Source of the DNA: Streptomyces umbrinus | Lineage (GTDB): Bacteria > Actinomycetota > Actinomycetes > Streptomycetales > Streptomycetaceae | Direction of reading: 5' to 3' | DNA: 64,000 bases | Assembly (NCBI RefSeq): GCF_030817415.1 | Contig: NZ_JAUSZI010000002.1 | Location: 7,440,001 to 7,504,000 of the forward strand | Shown here: positions 1-7,920 of the stretch, piece after piece | How the letters are laid out: every line of letters begins with the position of its first letter | Numbering within the stretch: the first letter of the stretch is position 1 | The notes under the pieces: model-generated | The model's input: the letters and a program-made list of their open reading frames with translations, nothing else | What the model was told of the DNA's origin: nothing | Database searches by the model: none | Translations under genes and position numbers: made by a program

Positions 1-272
1 GCTGCGAGCCCCCGGTCTTCGTCGATGTCCCCGATCACCGCACCGAGGTGCTCGGGCTCGAACTCGCCTGCGCGGAGTATCTGGCCGAGGTCCCCTGGAT
101 CCTCGTCGAGCGCGGCGGGGACATCTGCCACGAACTCGAAGAGGTGGGGCGGGAGTACGAGGCGGACGCGATCGTCGTCGGATCGACCCACGGCATCGTC
201 GGACGCATCTTCGGCTCCGTCGCCGGCCGGCTCGCGAAGCGTGCGCAGCGCCCGGTGGTCGTCATCCCCTGA
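1..272 (+). CDS. universal stress protein, C-terminal part
   Basis: The window opens inside this gene. The reading frame begins at base 3 and runs to a TGA at 270-272, leaving about 89 residues. The end carries the UspA nucleotide-binding signature: a beta strand reading AIVVGSTHG, then GRIFGSVAGRLAKRAQ and a terminal RPVVVIP strand, which is the G-2X-G-9X-G(S/T) phosphate-binding layout of ATP-binding Usp domains. Usp proteins are small cytoplasmic alpha/beta proteins linked to stress and dormancy. The upstream half is outside the window, so it cannot be told whether this is a single or tandem Usp protein. Confidence 0.85.
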   Translation, partial: CEPPVFVDVPDHRTEVLGLELACAEYLAEVPWILVERGGDICHELEEVGREYEADAIVVGSTHGIVGRIFGSVAGRLAKRAQRPVVVIP

Positions 273-420
273 TCGGCCTCCGGCCGCTCCCCGACCGACC
301 GCTGATCGCCCATGTTTCGACCCCTGTTCGAACGCCTTCGGTGTTGCCGTTTCGCAACTCGGCGTTGTCCCAGGTGAGATGAGCCGCGGGTGAGGTCAAC
401 TTCCTTTACGTGTCGGGTAA

Positions 421-438
421 ATCTACTCACGCGTAGAT
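421..438. promoter_or_regulatory. palindrome upstream of the SatP-like gene
   Basis: Perfect 6-bp arms ATCTAC and GTAGAT flank a 6-base centre (TCACGC). The site lies about 70 bases before the GTG start, and a possible -10 (TATACC, 463-468) lies just downstream. This placement fits an operator. The cognate regulator is not known. The rest of the 273-507 gap shows nothing else recognisable. Confidence 0.35.
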
Positions 439-507
439 GTGTTTGTGCGCTTGTGAAGGGCATATACCGGTCACCGCACAACAGCACATGCACGAAGGGA
501 GCCCGCC

Positions 508-1077
508 GTGGACAATGACGTCTCCGCGGGAAGCACCACCTGGACCCTCGGCCATCTCGCACTCGGACTCACCCTGCTGGCCTTCGGCCTCGGTCACACC
601 GAAGTGATCGACGGTGTCACGGCAGCCGATTCCGTCTCTCTCGCCACCTACGTCGGTGGCATCGCACTCTTCGTCGCCGGCCTCATGGCCTTCCGCGACC
701 GCGACACGTTCACGGGTACGGCCTTTGCCGGGCTCGGGGCGTTCTGGTTCACCTGGGGTGTCGGTGCCGACACGCAGGTCTCCGACAACGCGGCGGGGCT
801 GTTCCTGCTGCTCTTCGCGCTCGTCGCGCTGAGTCTGACGCTGGGGGCGTCCGCCTCGGCCCCGCTCACCAGGGGTGCGTACGGGTTGCTCTTCGTGGCG
901 ATGGTGTTGCTCGCCGTGGCGCAGTTCGGTGACTCCGCGGCGCTTGCGAAGGTGGGCGGGTGGTTCGCGGTCGTCGGCGGGCTGGCCGCCTGGTATGCCG
1001 CGACTGCGGCGCTGGCTCACTGGCCTACGGCCATGCCGCGTCGTGCTGCCGGCCGGGGCGTGACGGCAACCGGCTAA
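508..1077 (+). CDS. GPR1/FUN34/YaaH-family (SatP-like) acetate permease
   Basis: A 189-residue protein with about six hydrophobic segments and short loops, the length and layout of the AceTr (GPR1/FUN34/YaaH) family. Members move acetate or succinate across the cytoplasmic membrane with protons. The second family motif is clear around residues 50-85 (GGIALFVAGLMAF, then TFTGTAFAGLGAFWFTWGV). The first, usually NPAPLGL, is degenerate (LGHLALGLTLLAFGL), so substrate is less certain. The GTG start at 508 is preceded by AAGGGAG at a suitable distance. The gene stands alone, converges on glmS and ends before a strong hairpin. The upstream palindrome suggests single-gene regulation. Confidence 0.75.
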   Translation: MDNDVSAGSTTWTLGHLALGLTLLAFGLGHTEVIDGVTAADSVSLATYVGGIALFVAGLMAFRDRDTFTGTAFAGLGAFWFTWGVGADTQVSDNAAGLFLLLFALVALSLTLGASASAPLTRGAYGLLFVAMVLLAVAQFGDSAALAKVGGWFAVVGGLAAWYAATAALAHWPTAMPRRAAGRGVTATG

Positions 1078-1115
1078 TTGGCAGCCTGCCGGGGTTTTGG
1101 GCGGCCCCGGCCCGT

Positions 1116-1158
1116 GGACGGACCCCCGTGTTCTGGTGGCAACACGGCGGGTCCGTCC
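1116..1158. terminator. bidirectional terminator between satP-like gene and glmS
   Basis: A 17-bp stem (1116-1132 with 1141-1158, one bulged base, arms starting GGACGGACCC) closes an 8-base loop. It sits between two convergent genes and can serve both strands. Confidence 0.75.
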
Positions 1159-1180
1159 TCTTGTTCGGCCCCTGCGGGTC

Positions 1181-1226
1181 GTGGGGGCTGGTCGCGCAGT
1201 TCCCCGCGCCCCTTACGGGGGCGCGC
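1181..1226. repeat. dispersed Streptomyces intergenic repeat, copy A
   Basis: Contains the core GCGCAGTTCCCCGCGCCCCT preceded by GTGGGGGCTGGTC and followed by a G-rich complement that can fold back. The same core appears at about 5200, 14234 and 44157, with a variant at about 14207, always in short gaps at gene ends. Confidence 0.8.
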
Positions 1227-1236
1227 CGCGGCGGGG

Positions 1237-3054
1237 CTACTCCACCGTGACCGACTTCGCCAGGTTCCTCGGCTTGTCGATGTCCCTGCCCAGGGCCAAG
1301 GCCGTGTGGTAGGCGAGGAGTTGGAGGGGGATGCCCATCAGGATGGGGTCCAGTTCGTCCTCGTTCTTCGGGACGACGATGGTCTGGTCGGCCTTCTCCT
1401 GGCACTCGTGGGCCACGGCGAGGATCTTGCCGCTGCGGGCCTTGATCTCCTCCAGGGCCGCGCGGTTCTTCTCCAGCAGGTCGTCGTTCGGGACGATCGC
1501 GACCGTCGGCAGCGCGGGCTCGATCAGCGCGAGCGGGCCGTGCTTCAACTCCGAGGCGGGGTAGGCCTCGGCGTGGATGTACGAGACCTCCTTGAGCTTC
1601 AGCGAGGCCTCGCGGGCCACCGGATAGCCGCGGACCCGGCCGATGAAGAGCATCGAGCGCGCCTCGGCGTACTGCTCGGCGAGCTTCTTGATCTCATCCT
1701 CCTGGTCGAGGATCTCCGTGATCTGGCCGGGCAGCCTGCGCAGGCCCTCGATGATCCGCTTGCCGTCGGAGACCGACAGGTCACGGGTGCGGCCCAGGTG
1801 CAGCGCCAGCAGCGCGAAGGCGACCGTGGTGTTGGTGAAGCACTTGGTGGAGACGACACAGACCTCGGGGCCCGCGTGCACGTACATGCCGCCGTCGGCC
1901 TCGCGGGCGATGGCCGAACCGACCACGTTCACGATGCCCAGGACCCGCGCGCCCTTGCGCTTCAGCTCCTGCACGGCGGCCAGCACGTCGTACGTCTCAC
2001 CGGACTGGGACACCGCCACGTACAGCGTGTCGGGGTCGACGACCGCGTTGCGGTAGCGGAACTCCGAGGCGGGCTCGGCGTCCGCGGGGATACGGGCCAG
2101 CTCCTCTATCATCTGCGCGCCGATCATGCCCGCGTGGTACGAGGTGCCGCAGCCGAGGATCTTCACGCGGCGGATCTGGCGCGCCTCGCGGGCGTCCAGG
2201 TTCAGGCCACCGAGGTGGACCGTCGAGAACCGGTCGTCGATCCGGCCGCGCAGCACACGGTCCACGGCGTCGGCCTGCTCGTGGATCTCCTTGTGCATGT
2301 ACGTGTCGTGGCCGCCCATGTCGTACGAGGCGGCCTCCCACTCCACGGTGGTCGGCTCGGCCGTGGTGCGCGTGCCCTCGGTCGTGTACGTACGGAAGTC
2401 GTCGGCCTTCAGCGTCGCCATCTCGCCGTCGTCGAGCGTGACGATCTGGCGGGTGTGGGTGACGAGCGCGGCGATGTCCGAGGCGACGAACATCTCCTTC
2501 TCGCCGATGCCGAGGACGACCGGCGAGCCGTTGCGGGCCACCACGATGCGGTCCGCGAAGTCGGCGTGCATGACGGCGATGCCGTACGTGCCCTCGACGA
2601 CCCGGAGGGTCTCGCGGACCTTGTCCTCCAGCTTCTCGGCCTGGGAGCGGGCGATGAGGTGGGTGAGGACCTCGGTGTCGGTCTCGGAGAGGAACTCGAC
2701 GCCGTCGGCCTCCAGCTTCTTCCGCAGATCGGAGGCGTTGTCGATGATGCCGTTGTGGACGACGGCGACCTTGTTGTCGGCCGACATGTGAGGGTGCGCG
2801 TTCACGTCGGAGGGGGCGCCGTGGGTGGCCCAGCGGGTGTGGGCGATGCCGGTGGTGCCGGCGAAGCGCTTGGGGACGCGGGCCTCCAGGTCACGGACGC
2901 GGCCCTTGGCCTTGACCATCTTCAGGCCGGCCGTCTTCGGAGACGTCACGACGATGCCCGCCGAGTCGTAGCCGCGGTACTCGAGGCGCTGCAGGCCTTC
3001 GAGGAGGAGCGGTGCCACATCACGCCTGCCGATGTATCCCACGATTCCGCACAT
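1237..3054 (-). CDS. glmS: glutamine--fructose-6-phosphate aminotransferase (isomerizing)
   Basis: A 605-residue enzyme, normal length for GlmS, which makes glucosamine-6-phosphate from fructose-6-phosphate and glutamine, the first step of UDP-GlcNAc and peptidoglycan precursor synthesis in the cytoplasm. The protein starts MCGIVGYIG, so Cys2 becomes the N-terminal nucleophile of the class II glutaminase domain (residues 2 to about 220). Two SIS sugar-isomerase domains follow (about 280-420 and 455-595); the first carries SQSGETYDV. The C-terminus ends PRNLAKSVTVE, the conserved GlmS tail. Streptomyces often carry two glmS genes, so this may be the second copy. No ribozyme-type leader is visible upstream. 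Confidence 0.95.
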   Translation of the reverse strand: MCGIVGYIGRRDVAPLLLEGLQRLEYRGYDSAGIVVTSPKTAGLKMVKAKGRVRDLEARVPKRFAGTTGIAHTRWATHGAPSDVNAHPHMSADNKVAVVHNGIIDNASDLRKKLEADGVEFLSETDTEVLTHLIARSQAEKLEDKVRETLRVVEGTYGIAVMHADFADRIVVARNGSPVVLGIGEKEMFVASDIAALVTHTRQIVTLDDGEMATLKADDFRTYTTEGTRTTAEPTTVEWEAASYDMGGHDTYMHKEIHEQADAVDRVLRGRIDDRFSTVHLGGLNLDAREARQIRRVKILGCGTSYHAGMIGAQMIEELARIPADAEPASEFRYRNAVVDPDTLYVAVSQSGETYDVLAAVQELKRKGARVLGIVNVVGSAIAREADGGMYVHAGPEVCVVSTKCFTNTTVAFALLALHLGRTRDLSVSDGKRIIEGLRRLPGQITEILDQEDEIKKLAEQYAEARSMLFIGRVRGYPVAREASLKLKEVSYIHAEAYPASELKHGPLALIEPALPTVAIVPNDDLLEKNRAALEEIKARSGKILAVAHECQEKADQTIVVPKNEDELDPILMGIPLQLLAYHTALALGRDIDKPRNLAKSVTVE

Positions 3055-3160
3055 ACGTTCTTCGGTTCCCCTCTGTCGGCCGGCCGCGCCGAAGCGGCTC
3101 CGTCGTGACCGGCTCTGTCGTTCTGTTCGGCTCTGTCGTGCTGTTGGTCTTGTCCGGCGA

Positions 3161-3418
3161 TCAGCCGTAGACGATGCGGCGCAGCTGTCTGAGCGTGAGC
3201 TCGGGCGGTGCGACCGCGCGGTACTTCAGGTCTGCCGCGATCCGTTCGAAGATCGTCGAGTTCACCAGTCCCTGAGCCTGGAGCTCGCGATGGCGGCGAC
3301 GGACGTAGTCGTCGGTCGCCTCGTCGAAGTAGGCGAGGACGTCCTGGATCACCCGCAGTGCCTCGCCCCGGCTGAGGGGTGAGGAGCGCGTCAGATGATC
3401 AACAAGTTCGTCGTGCAC
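3161..3418 (-). CDS. small conserved protein of unknown function
   Basis: An 85-residue charged, largely helical protein with no signal peptide or membrane segment. It begins MHDELVDHLTRSSPLSRGEA and ends with a basic segment (LTLRQLRRIVYG). It lies about 100 bases upstream of glmS on the same strand and could share its transcript. The codon use matches its neighbours, supporting a real gene. I do not recognise a named family. From memory, similar small proteins are common beside glmS in Streptomyces, which argues for conservation but gives no function. Confidence 0.6.
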   Translation of the reverse strand: MHDELVDHLTRSSPLSRGEALRVIQDVLAYFDEATDDYVRRRHRELQAQGLVNSTIFERIAADLKYRAVAPPELTLRQLRRIVYG

Positions 3419-3566
3419 CCGTCGATCCTGAGGTAAAGCGCTGGCAATCGCAAGAATCCTGCCCGATTTCGGGCACGAGGCTGTTGAAACTCTTATGGGA
3501 GGCTGTTTGGGGCCTGTTCATCCTGTGGCCTGCGGTGCGATGGTTGCCAGGAGCACCTTTTCGGCC

Positions 3567-5156
3567 ATGGACACTCCACGCATGGGCGTACCGGAGCAGC
3601 TCGCCGCGCGCATGAGCATGGCCGAGCAGCACGAATACCTTCGCGCCAGATTCTCGCGGCGCACGATGATCAGCGGCGGCGCCGTCACGCTGGGCGCCGT
3701 CGCGGGCGGGGCCTTCGTGCCCGGCGCCGTCGCACAGGCGGCGACGAAGACTTCCGTACCGACGCGGACCGCCGCGCGCACCGAGAGCGTCGACGGCGCG
3801 CTCGTCGCCCCCTTCGGCCGCCATCTCGCCTGGGGCAGCGACCCCCGTACGGAGATCACCGTCTCCTGGCAGGTCCCGGTCCCGGTGAAGAAGCCCTTCG
3901 TCCGCATCGGCGCCCACCCCTGGGACCTCTCCCACAAGATCGACGCCGAGGTCCGTACCCTCTTCACCCCGGCCGGCGTCGGCGCGAGCGGCAACCACAC
4001 CCAGTACTACGTGCACGCCAAGCTCACCCACCTGCGGCCCGGCCGGACGTACTACTACGGCGTCGGCCACGCGGGCTTCGACCCGGCCGAGGCGCACCTG
4101 CTCGGCACGCTCGGCACCTTCACCACCGCCCCCGCGCACAAGGAGTCGTTCACCTTCACGGCCTTCGGCGACGAGGGCGTCGGCTACCACGGCCTCGCCA
4201 ACAACAGCCTGCTGCTCGGCCAGAACCCGGCCTTCCACCTGCACGCCGGCGACATCGCGTACGCCGACCCGGCCGGTGCGGGCCAGACCGCCGACGCCGG
4301 GTTCGACTCGCGCGTGTGGGACCAGTTCCTCGCGCAGACCGAGTCGGTCGCCAAGTCCGTCCCGTGGATGCCGGCCTACGGCAACCACGACATGGAGGCC
4401 TGGTACTCGCCCAACGGCTACGGCGGCGAGGACGCCCGCTGGAACCTCCCGGACAACGGCCCCGACAAGAAGAACCTGCCGGGCGTCTACTCCTTCGTCT
4501 ACGGCAACACGGCGGTCATCTCGCTCGACGCCAACGACATCTCCTTCGAGATCCCGGCCAACCTGGGGATCTCCGGCGGTACGCAGACCAAGTGGCTCGA
4601 GGCGCAGCTGAAGAAGTACCGCGCCTCGAAGGACGTCGACTTCGTCGTGGTCTTCTTCCACCACTGCGCCTACTGCACCTCCACCTCGCACGCCTCGGAG
4701 GGGGGTGTGCGACAGGAGTGGGTGCCGCTGTTCGAGAAGTACACGGTGGATCTCGTCATCAACGGCCACAACCACCAGTACGAGCGCACGGACGTCATCA
4801 AGGCGGGCGAGGTCACCAAGAAGCTGCCGATCGGCGGTACGGCCTATCCCGAGACGGACGGTGTGGTGTACGTGACGGCGGGGGCGGCGGGGCGCAGTCT
4901 GTACGCGTTCACCGCGCCGGTGTCGTACGAGGGGCATGAGAATGAGGTCGAGTCCGTCGCCTCCTTCATCAACACGAAGGAGGGCAAGGTCAATGAGACC
5001 GTTGCCTGGTCGCGGGTGCGGTATCTCGACTACTCGTTCCTGCGGGTGGATGTGACGCTGGCGTCTCGGGGGCGGCTTGCCACGTTGAAGGTGCGGGGGA
5101 TCGCCGAGACCGGTGAGGAGGTTGACCACTTCACTGTGGCGCGGCGGGTTCGTTGA
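3567..5156 (+). CDS. Tat-exported purple acid phosphatase-like metallophosphoesterase
   Basis: About 529 residues from the ATG at 3567, chosen because AGGAG precedes it and the frame upstream reads poorly; ATG 3540 is an alternative. A twin-arginine signal (SRRTM near residue 30, then a hydrophobic Ala/Gly run ending AVAQAA) predicts Tat export. A fibronectin-like N-terminal domain precedes the calcineurin-type phosphatase domain. Metal-ligand blocks appear in order: FGDEG, HAGDIAYAD, YGNHDME, FFHHCAYC and NGHNHQYER, which match purple acid phosphatases with a dinuclear metal site. The likely role is extracellular phosphoester hydrolysis for phosphate scavenging. It converges on the DUF4429 gene across a very strong hairpin. 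Confidence 0.88.
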   Translation: MDTPRMGVPEQLAARMSMAEQHEYLRARFSRRTMISGGAVTLGAVAGGAFVPGAVAQAATKTSVPTRTAARTESVDGALVAPFGRHLAWGSDPRTEITVSWQVPVPVKKPFVRIGAHPWDLSHKIDAEVRTLFTPAGVGASGNHTQYYVHAKLTHLRPGRTYYYGVGHAGFDPAEAHLLGTLGTFTTAPAHKESFTFTAFGDEGVGYHGLANNSLLLGQNPAFHLHAGDIAYADPAGAGQTADAGFDSRVWDQFLAQTESVAKSVPWMPAYGNHDMEAWYSPNGYGGEDARWNLPDNGPDKKNLPGVYSFVYGNTAVISLDANDISFEIPANLGISGGTQTKWLEAQLKKYRASKDVDFVVVFFHHCAYCTSTSHASEGGVRQEWVPLFEKYTVDLVINGHNHQYERTDVIKAGEVTKKLPIGGTAYPETDGVVYVTAGAAGRSLYAFTAPVSYEGHENEVESVASFINTKEGKVNETVAWSRVRYLDYSFLRVDVTLASRGRLATLKVRGIAETGEEVDHFTVARRVR

Positions 5157-5186
5157 GCTGATTGTGGGTCGGCGGCTGCGGGTGCG

Positions 5187-5219
5187 TTGTGGTTGCTCGC
5201 GCAGTTCCCCGCGCCCCTG
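5187..5219. repeat. dispersed intergenic repeat, copy B
   Basis: Carries the shared 20-base core GCGCAGTTCCCCGCGCCCCT (about 5199-5218) and abuts the long terminator hairpin directly. Confidence 0.75.
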
Positions 5220-5264
5220 AAAGACGGCGCCCGCGCCCCCACCGGGGGCGCGGGCGCCGTCTTT
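5220..5264. terminator. 21-bp perfect hairpin between convergent genes
   Basis: Arms 5220-5240 and 5244-5264 are exact reverse complements with a 3-base loop (ACC). The outer ends are AAA and TTT, so on either strand the stem ends with a short U run. This is a very strong bidirectional terminator candidate. Confidence 0.85.
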
Positions 5265-5270
5265 GAAGGG

Positions 5271-6149
5271 CTACATGCCCCTCAGTACCGCCTGCTTGGC
5301 CAAGGTGAATTCCTCGTCCGTCAGGACGCCGGACTTGTGGAGGTCGCCGAGTTCGCGGAGGCGGCGTAGGAGGGCGTCGTGGTCGGCTTCCGGGGGTGGG
5401 GCCGGGGTGGGGGTGAGTTGCTTCGGTGGGGTGTCCGTGGGGGACGGGGCCGACGGGTGGGGGAGGCGGGCCTGGACCGCTGCCGCTACCAGGGCCATCA
5501 GGGGGTCCTTCTTGAAGCCCCACAGGTCGATCGAGTTGGGGTCGTACTTCGGTGGTGCTTTCGTGGGTGCGCCCCGGACGGTGAAGCGCAGGAAGCCGTT
5601 CTCCAGGCCGACCGCGGGATGCCACTCCACGGACTGGATGTCGGCCAGGGCGAGCGTGCGGGCCCCGGCAGCCGACTTGGCCTCCTCCGTCTTCCAGTTC
5701 CACTCCAGGCGGATGGTCTCCCCGTCGAAGCTCGCGGTGCCGTCGCCCGCGGAGACCGACAGGGGCACCGCGGGCCCCGGCAGCAGATAGCGGTCGACGG
5801 CGGTGGCGGGCACCTCGTCCAGGAGCAGCGCGTTGCGGATCTCGTCCACGAAGTACTCGGCGACGCCGTAGCGGTCCGAGTCGACGGTCATCTGGTAGGG
5901 GTCGTGGGAGTCCGTGAGTCTGCCGCCGGTCGCGTGCAGCAGCGGGTCGGCGCCGTCGCGCAGCCGGAGCCTGAGCCGCCCGGACTTCTTGCCCTGCTCG
6001 AACGAGACTCCGGCCAACGCGCCCAGCGGTACGGCGAGTTCGCCCAACGTCTTGCGCAGCAGGCCCACGTTCTTGTCACGGCCGGGCACGAGCCGCAGGG
6101 CGTCGCCGTCGAAGGTCCACGTGCCGTCCCGTTGGATGATTTCCGCCAT
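5271..6149 (-). CDS. DUF4429 domain protein with C-terminal SHOCT motif
   Basis: A 292-residue soluble protein. Two similar beta-rich segments, each reading about TWTFDGDALRLVPG and ASFDGETIRLEWNW, correspond to the tandem DUF4429 fold related to PH-like domains. A Pro-rich linker (about 225-250) leads to a C-terminal SHOCT helix pair (LLRRLRELGDLHKSGVLTDEEF), a short oligomerisation motif. No signal peptide or membrane segment is present. Start chosen at MAEIIQRDG because the upstream extension is Arg/Pro-rich and lacks a homologous look. Members are widespread in Streptomyces but have no assigned role. The gene is divergent from the GH20 gene, whose start is 62 bases away. Confidence 0.8.
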   Translation of the reverse strand: MAEIIQRDGTWTFDGDALRLVPGRDKNVGLLRKTLGELAVPLGALAGVSFEQGKKSGRLRLRLRDGADPLLHATGGRLTDSHDPYQMTVDSDRYGVAEYFVDEIRNALLLDEVPATAVDRYLLPGPAVPLSVSAGDGTASFDGETIRLEWNWKTEEAKSAAGARTLALADIQSVEWHPAVGLENGFLRFTVRGAPTKAPPKYDPNSIDLWGFKKDPLMALVAAAVQARLPHPSAPSPTDTPPKQLTPTPAPPPEADHDALLRRLRELGDLHKSGVLTDEEFTLAKQAVLRGM

Positions 6150-6211
6150 GGGGGTGATTGTTTCACCGCCCGTGCGGGAGAGTGGTCTATACCCATTCGA
6201 AGGGAGCGCAT

Positions 6212-7807
6212 GTGAGACAGCACAGAACGCCCCGACTCCTCGGTACGCTGCTGCTCGTGGTGGCTGCAGGTATCTCCGTCGTCGGCGCGGCACCGGCCGC
6301 CGCCGACCGAACCGCTACTCCGCTCGGCCAGGTGATTCCGGTCCCCGCCTCTGTCGACGCGGGCGGATCCCCGTACCGGATCACCAGCAGTACGCGCATC
6401 CGCGTGGACGACTCGGGGGAGGCCCGGCGCATCGGCTCGTATCTGGCCGATGTGCTGCGTCCCTCGACCGGCTATCGACTGCCGGTCACGGACGACGGCG
6501 GACGCGACGGCATCCGGCTCCAGCTCGCCCGCAAGGACTCCGCGCTCGGAGCGGAGGGCTACCGGCTGAAGAGCGGCAAGGGTGCCGTCACCATCACGGC
6601 CCGGGAGCCCGCCGGGCTCTTCCACGGTGTGCAGACCCTGCGCCAGCTCCTCCCGGCCGCGGTCGAGAAGGACTCCGTACAGCCCGGACCCTGGGCGGTC
6701 GCCGGCGGCACCATCACCGACACGCCCCGCTACGGCTACCGCGGCGCGATGCTGGACGTCTCCCGGCACTTCTTCGGCGTCGATCAAGTCAAGCGCTACA
6801 TCGACCAGTTGGCGCTCTACAAGGTCAACACGCTGCACCTGCACCTGAGCGACGACCAGGGCTGGCGGATCGCGATCGACTCCTGGCCGCGGCTCGCCTC
6901 GTACGGCGGGTCCACGCAGGTCGGCGGCGGAACCGGCGGCTTCTACACGAAGGCCCAGTACAAGGAGATCGTCCGGTACGCCTCCTCGCGCTTCCTCGAA
7001 GTCGTGCCCGAGATCGACATGCCCGGCCACACCAACGCGGCGCTCGCCTCGTACGCGGAGCTGAACTGCGACGGGGTCGCGCCCCCGCTCTACACCGGCA
7101 CCGAGGTCGGCTTCAGCTCGCTGTGCGTCGGCAAGCCGGTGACGTACGACTTCGTGGACGACGTGATCCGTGAGCTGGCCGCGATCACGCCCGGCAGGTA
7201 CATCCACATCGGGGGCGACGAGGCGCACTCGACGCCCCACGAGGACTTCGTGGAGTTCATGACCAAGGTGCAGCCGGTCGTCGCCAAGTACGGGAAGAAG
7301 GTCATGGGCTGGCACCAGCTGACCGGGGCGACCCCCGCCAAGGGCGCGCTGGCCCAGTACTGGGGCCTGGACGACACGAACGCCGCCGAGAAGGAGCAGG
7401 TCGCGGCGGCCGCGCGGAACGGGACCGGGATCGTCCTGTCGCCCGCCGACCGGGTGTACCTCGACATGAAGTACAACGCGGACACCCCGCTCGGCCTCGA
7501 CTGGGCCGGCCTGGTGGAGGTCAAGCGGTCCTACGACTGGGATCCCGGCAACTACCTTGCGGGCGTGCCCGGTTCGGCGGTCCGGGGTGTCGAGGCGCCG
7601 CTGTGGACGGAGACCCTCGCCACCTCGGCGAACCTCGACTACATGGCGTTCCCGCGGCTGCCCGGGGTGGCCGAGCTCGGCTGGTCGCCCGCGTTTACAC
7701 ACGACTGGGACACGTACAAGGTGCGGCTCGCGGCACAGGCGCCGCGGTGGGACGCGATGGGGACCGGCTACTACCGGTCGTCGCAAGTCCCCTGGCCCGC
7801 CGAGTAG
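6212..7807 (+). CDS. secreted beta-N-acetylhexosaminidase, GH20
   Basis: A 531-residue protein from the GTG at 6212, which follows AAGGGAG by about 5 bases. A Sec signal peptide (LLGTLLLVVAAGISVVG, cleavage after APAAA) is followed by the GH20b domain and the TIM barrel, which opens at PRYGYRGAMLDVSRHFF. The catalytic Asp-Glu pair is in HIGGDEAHS (residues 336-337), and LHLSDDQGWRI is the other family block. GH20 enzymes release GlcNAc from chitooligosaccharides using the substrate acetamido group. The location beside the des locus agrees with my memory of S. coelicolor gene order. The product feeds the amino-sugar pool that glmS also supplies. Confidence 0.93.
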   Translation: MRQHRTPRLLGTLLLVVAAGISVVGAAPAAADRTATPLGQVIPVPASVDAGGSPYRITSSTRIRVDDSGEARRIGSYLADVLRPSTGYRLPVTDDGGRDGIRLQLARKDSALGAEGYRLKSGKGAVTITAREPAGLFHGVQTLRQLLPAAVEKDSVQPGPWAVAGGTITDTPRYGYRGAMLDVSRHFFGVDQVKRYIDQLALYKVNTLHLHLSDDQGWRIAIDSWPRLASYGGSTQVGGGTGGFYTKAQYKEIVRYASSRFLEVVPEIDMPGHTNAALASYAELNCDGVAPPLYTGTEVGFSSLCVGKPVTYDFVDDVIRELAAITPGRYIHIGGDEAHSTPHEDFVEFMTKVQPVVAKYGKKVMGWHQLTGATPAKGALAQYWGLDDTNAAEKEQVAAAARNGTGIVLSPADRVYLDMKYNADTPLGLDWAGLVEVKRSYDWDPGNYLAGVPGSAVRGVEAPLWTETLATSANLDYMAFPRLPGVAELGWSPAFTHDWDTYKVRLAAQAPRWDAMGTGYYRSSQVPWPAE

Positions 7808-7843
7808 TTACCGAGCAGCTGACGCTCGACAGGTGAACACGGC

Positions 7844-7882
7844 GGCGGGCGCCCCCTGGGACCGTTCTGGGGGACGCCCGCC
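7844..7882. terminator. terminator between GH20 gene and desD
   Basis: A stem of about 13 bp with one mismatch (7844-7857 with 7869-7882; arms GGCGGGCG and CGCCCGCC at the base) lies between two convergent genes. Confidence 0.7.
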
Positions 7883-7920
7883 TGCTTGTGGGAGCTGTAA
7901 GTCGGTGTGCAGGTCCGTGC

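Noticed and set aside
3055..3160. glmS ribozyme or riboswitch leader
   Set aside because: The region is short and does not contain the conserved pseudoknot core; such ribozymes are known mainly in Firmicutes.
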